From VXNE01 sp965116625 (lineage in GTDB: Bacteria > Pseudomonadota > Gammaproteobacteria > Pseudomonadales > Azotimanducaceae), in contig OZ220717.1 of NCBI GenBank assembly GCA_965116625.1, forward strand, positions 496,001-560,000: DNA of 64,000 nt, given 5' to 3'. Positions 62,621-64,000 of this stretch are shown here, piece after piece. Position 1 is the first letter of the stretch. The number at the start of each line of letters is the position of its first letter. The notes beneath the pieces were generated by a model that was given only the letters and a program-made list of their open reading frames with translations, had not been told where the DNA came from and did not search any database. The position numbers and the translations under genes are program-made.

Positions 62621-64000
62621 TCAGTCTGAGTCCGACGCGGAAAGCGCTTCGGACAAAGCCTGTTCGATTTCGTCCGGCGTGATGCTCTCCGCCAGCGCCT
62701 CTTCTTCCCGGCGGCGCTTGCGGTCCGCGTGGTAGCTCAGGCCCGTGCCAGCCGGGATCAACCGGCCGACGACGACGTTCTCCTTCAGCCCTCGCAGGTT
62801 GTCGCGCTTGCCGGTCACGGCGGCTTCCGTCAGCACCCGCGTGGTTTCCTGGAACGACGCGGCCGAAATGAAGGACTCCGTCGCCAGGGACGCCTTGGTG
62901 ATGCCGAGCAGGATGCGCTCGAACCTGATCGGCGACTTGTCTTCCGCTTCGAGCCTCTCGTTTTCTTCCATCGCCGCCACGTACTCGACCTGTTCGCCAC
63001 GGACGAACTGCGAGTCGCCAGGATCAACCACTTCAGCCTTGCGCAGCATCTGGCGCACGATCACCTCGATGTGCTTGTCGTTGATCGTGACGCCCTGCAG
63101 CCGATAGACCTCCTGGATCTCGTTGATGATGTACTTCGCAAGCTCGGCGACGCCCTTCAGCCGGAGAATGTCATGTGAGCTCGGGGGACCTTCGGATACG
63201 ACTTCCCCACGCTCCACGTGTTCGCCGTCGAACACCGAGATCTGCCGCCACTTGGGAATAAGCGTCTCTACCGCTTCGCCCTCGGCCGAGGTGATGACGA
63301 GCCGGCGTTTGCCTTTCGTCTCCTTGCCGAAGCTCACGGTCCCCACGCCCTCCGCAAGGATGGCGGGCTCCTTGGGCTTGCGCGCTTCAAACAGGTCCGC
63401 AACCCGGGGCAGGCCACCGGTGATGTCACCACCCCGGGAGCCTTCCTGTGGAATCCGCGCGATGACATCTCCGACGCCAACCTGCGCACCGTCCTCGAGA
63501 TGCAGGATTGCTCCACTCGGCAACAGGTAGTGCGCGGGCACTTCCGTCCCGGCGAGGTTCACGTCCTCGCCCTCTTCGTCGACCAGCCTGACCATCGGCC
63601 GCAGGTCCTTGCCGGCACTCGGCCGGTCCCTCGGATCGAGCACGCTGATGTTGATGAGACCCGTCAGCTCGTCCGTCTGCCGGTCGATCGTCACGCCTTC
63701 TTCCATGTCCTGGAAGACGACCTTGCCCGCAACCTCGGTGACGACCGGGTGCATGTGGGGGTCCCAACGGGCGATCAACTGGCCCGCATCGACGTCGACG
63801 GCCTCGTTCACGAGGATGACCGCGCCGTACGGCAGCTTGTAACGCTCGCGTTCGCGCCCGCGGGTATCCGCGATGGCGATTTCACCGGAGCGTGACACCG
63901 CCACGAGTTCCCCGGTTTCTCGCTCGACTGTCTTCAGGTTGTGCAGGCGAACCGTGCCGCCGTGCTTGGCCTGAATGTTGTCGCTGGCGGTAGCGCGCGA
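62621..64000 (-). CDS. rpoC: DNA-directed RNA polymerase beta' subunit, C-terminal 460 codons
   Basis: The C-terminal part of beta' is clear: V-S-R-S-G-E-I-A near the window edge, G-G-D-I-T-G-G-L-P-R-V-A-D-L-F-E-A-R-K-P (the trigger-loop-proximal/jaw region signature), I-N-D-K-H-I-E-V-I-V-R-Q-M, and F-I-S-A-A-S-F-Q-E-T-T-R-V-L-T-E-A-A near the end. The gene enters from the right edge. In many gammaproteobacteria rpsL follows rpoC on the same strand; here a convergent exonuclease gene follows instead. Confidence 0.98.
   Translation of the reverse strand, partial: SRATASDNIQAKHGGTVRLHNLKTVERETGELVAVSRSGEIAIADTRGRERERYKLPYGAVILVNEAVDVDAGQLIARWDPHMHPVVTEVAGKVVFQDMEEGVTIDRQTDELTGLINISVLDPRDRPSAGKDLRPMVRLVDEEGEDVNLAGTEVPAHYLLPSGAILHLEDGAQVGVGDVIARIPQEGSRGGDITGGLPRVADLFEARKPKEPAILAEGVGTVSFGKETKGKRRLVITSAEGEAVETLIPKWRQISVFDGEHVERGEVVSEGPPSSHDILRLKGVAELAKYIINEIQEVYRLQGVTINDKHIEVIVRQMLRKAEVVDPGDSQFVRGEQVEYVAAMEENERLEAEDKSPIRFERILLGITKASLATESFISAASFQETTRVLTEAAVTGKRDNLRGLKENVVVGRLIPAGTGLSYHADRKRRREEEALAESITPDEIEQALSEALSASDSD

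Overview
The window is GC-rich chromosomal DNA from a Gram-negative bacterium, most likely an uncultured gammaproteobacterium of marine or host-associated type. This placement is inference. It rests on the end of rpoC, mpl, ruvX and yqgE, a KdsD-like isomerase, an elongator tRNA-Met close to its E. coli counterpart, and accessory families common in marine heterotrophs: phytanoyl-CoA dioxygenase-like enzymes, a sulfatase, CRTAC1/ASPIC lipoproteins, a GH20 hexosaminidase and PD40-amidohydrolases. There is no rRNA, CRISPR array, transposase or recognisable prophage.

Layout. 1-4.8 kb: two YejA-like solute-binding proteins flanking a nitroreductase, then a glycosidase-like propeller protein. 4.8-11.7 kb: a sulfatase-PhyH pair facing a TPR lipoprotein-CRTAC1 lipoprotein-PhyH run. 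11.7-19.2 kb: a TonB-domain protein, rpe, gph, trpE and a 1087-residue PD40-amidohydrolase. 19.2-25.3 kb: an LLM oxidoreductase, a phosphofructokinase, a membrane protein, a 168-bp palindromic mobile-type element, mpl, a small kinase and an amidohydrolase. 25.3-34.9 kb: a 22-bp minisatellite, comF, an acyltransferase, a lipoprotein, an overlapping glutamine amidotransferase/GH20/TonB-like operon, a SIS isomerase, a CCA-adding-type enzyme, tRNA-Met and a Bax-inhibitor-1 protein. 34.9-39.6 kb: a CbbO/NorD + CbbQ/NorQ pair behind a frameshifted VOC dioxygenase-like gene, then a frameshifted nucleotidyltransferase with a small partner. 39.8-47.9 kb: an aldo-keto reductase, PhzF, GT2-GtrA, DUF523/DUF1722, an oxidase subunit III, copA, copZ and ruvX. 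48-57.2 kb: an S9 peptidase and a fused Fe-S/molybdenum hydroxylase lying between ruvX and yqgE, then both subunits of a biotin-dependent acyl-CoA carboxylase. 57.2-58.9 kb: a lower-GC patch of unrecognised small genes. 59-64 kb: a DUF35/thiolase/MaoC acyl-CoA module, a 5'-3' exonuclease and the 3' part of rpoC.

The most distinctive features lie outside the genes. A structured dispersed repeat occurs as four recognisable copies plus one possible relic (near 10.75, 25.34, 28.76, 48.12 and 60.69 kb). One copy carries an internal 22-bp unit expanded to eight copies. Repeat edges coincide with stop and start codons of neighbouring genes. A second element at 22.04-22.21 kb has long terminal inverted repeats; one end supplies the stop codon of the upstream gene and the other a Shine-Dalgarno sequence just ahead of mpl. 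Two genes are each broken by an apparent single missing base, so sequence error has to be excluded before they are called pseudogenes. No complete new defence or biosynthetic system can be claimed from sequence alone. The best candidates for new biology are the repeat family, the VOC-CbbQ-CbbO operon and the low-GC patch.
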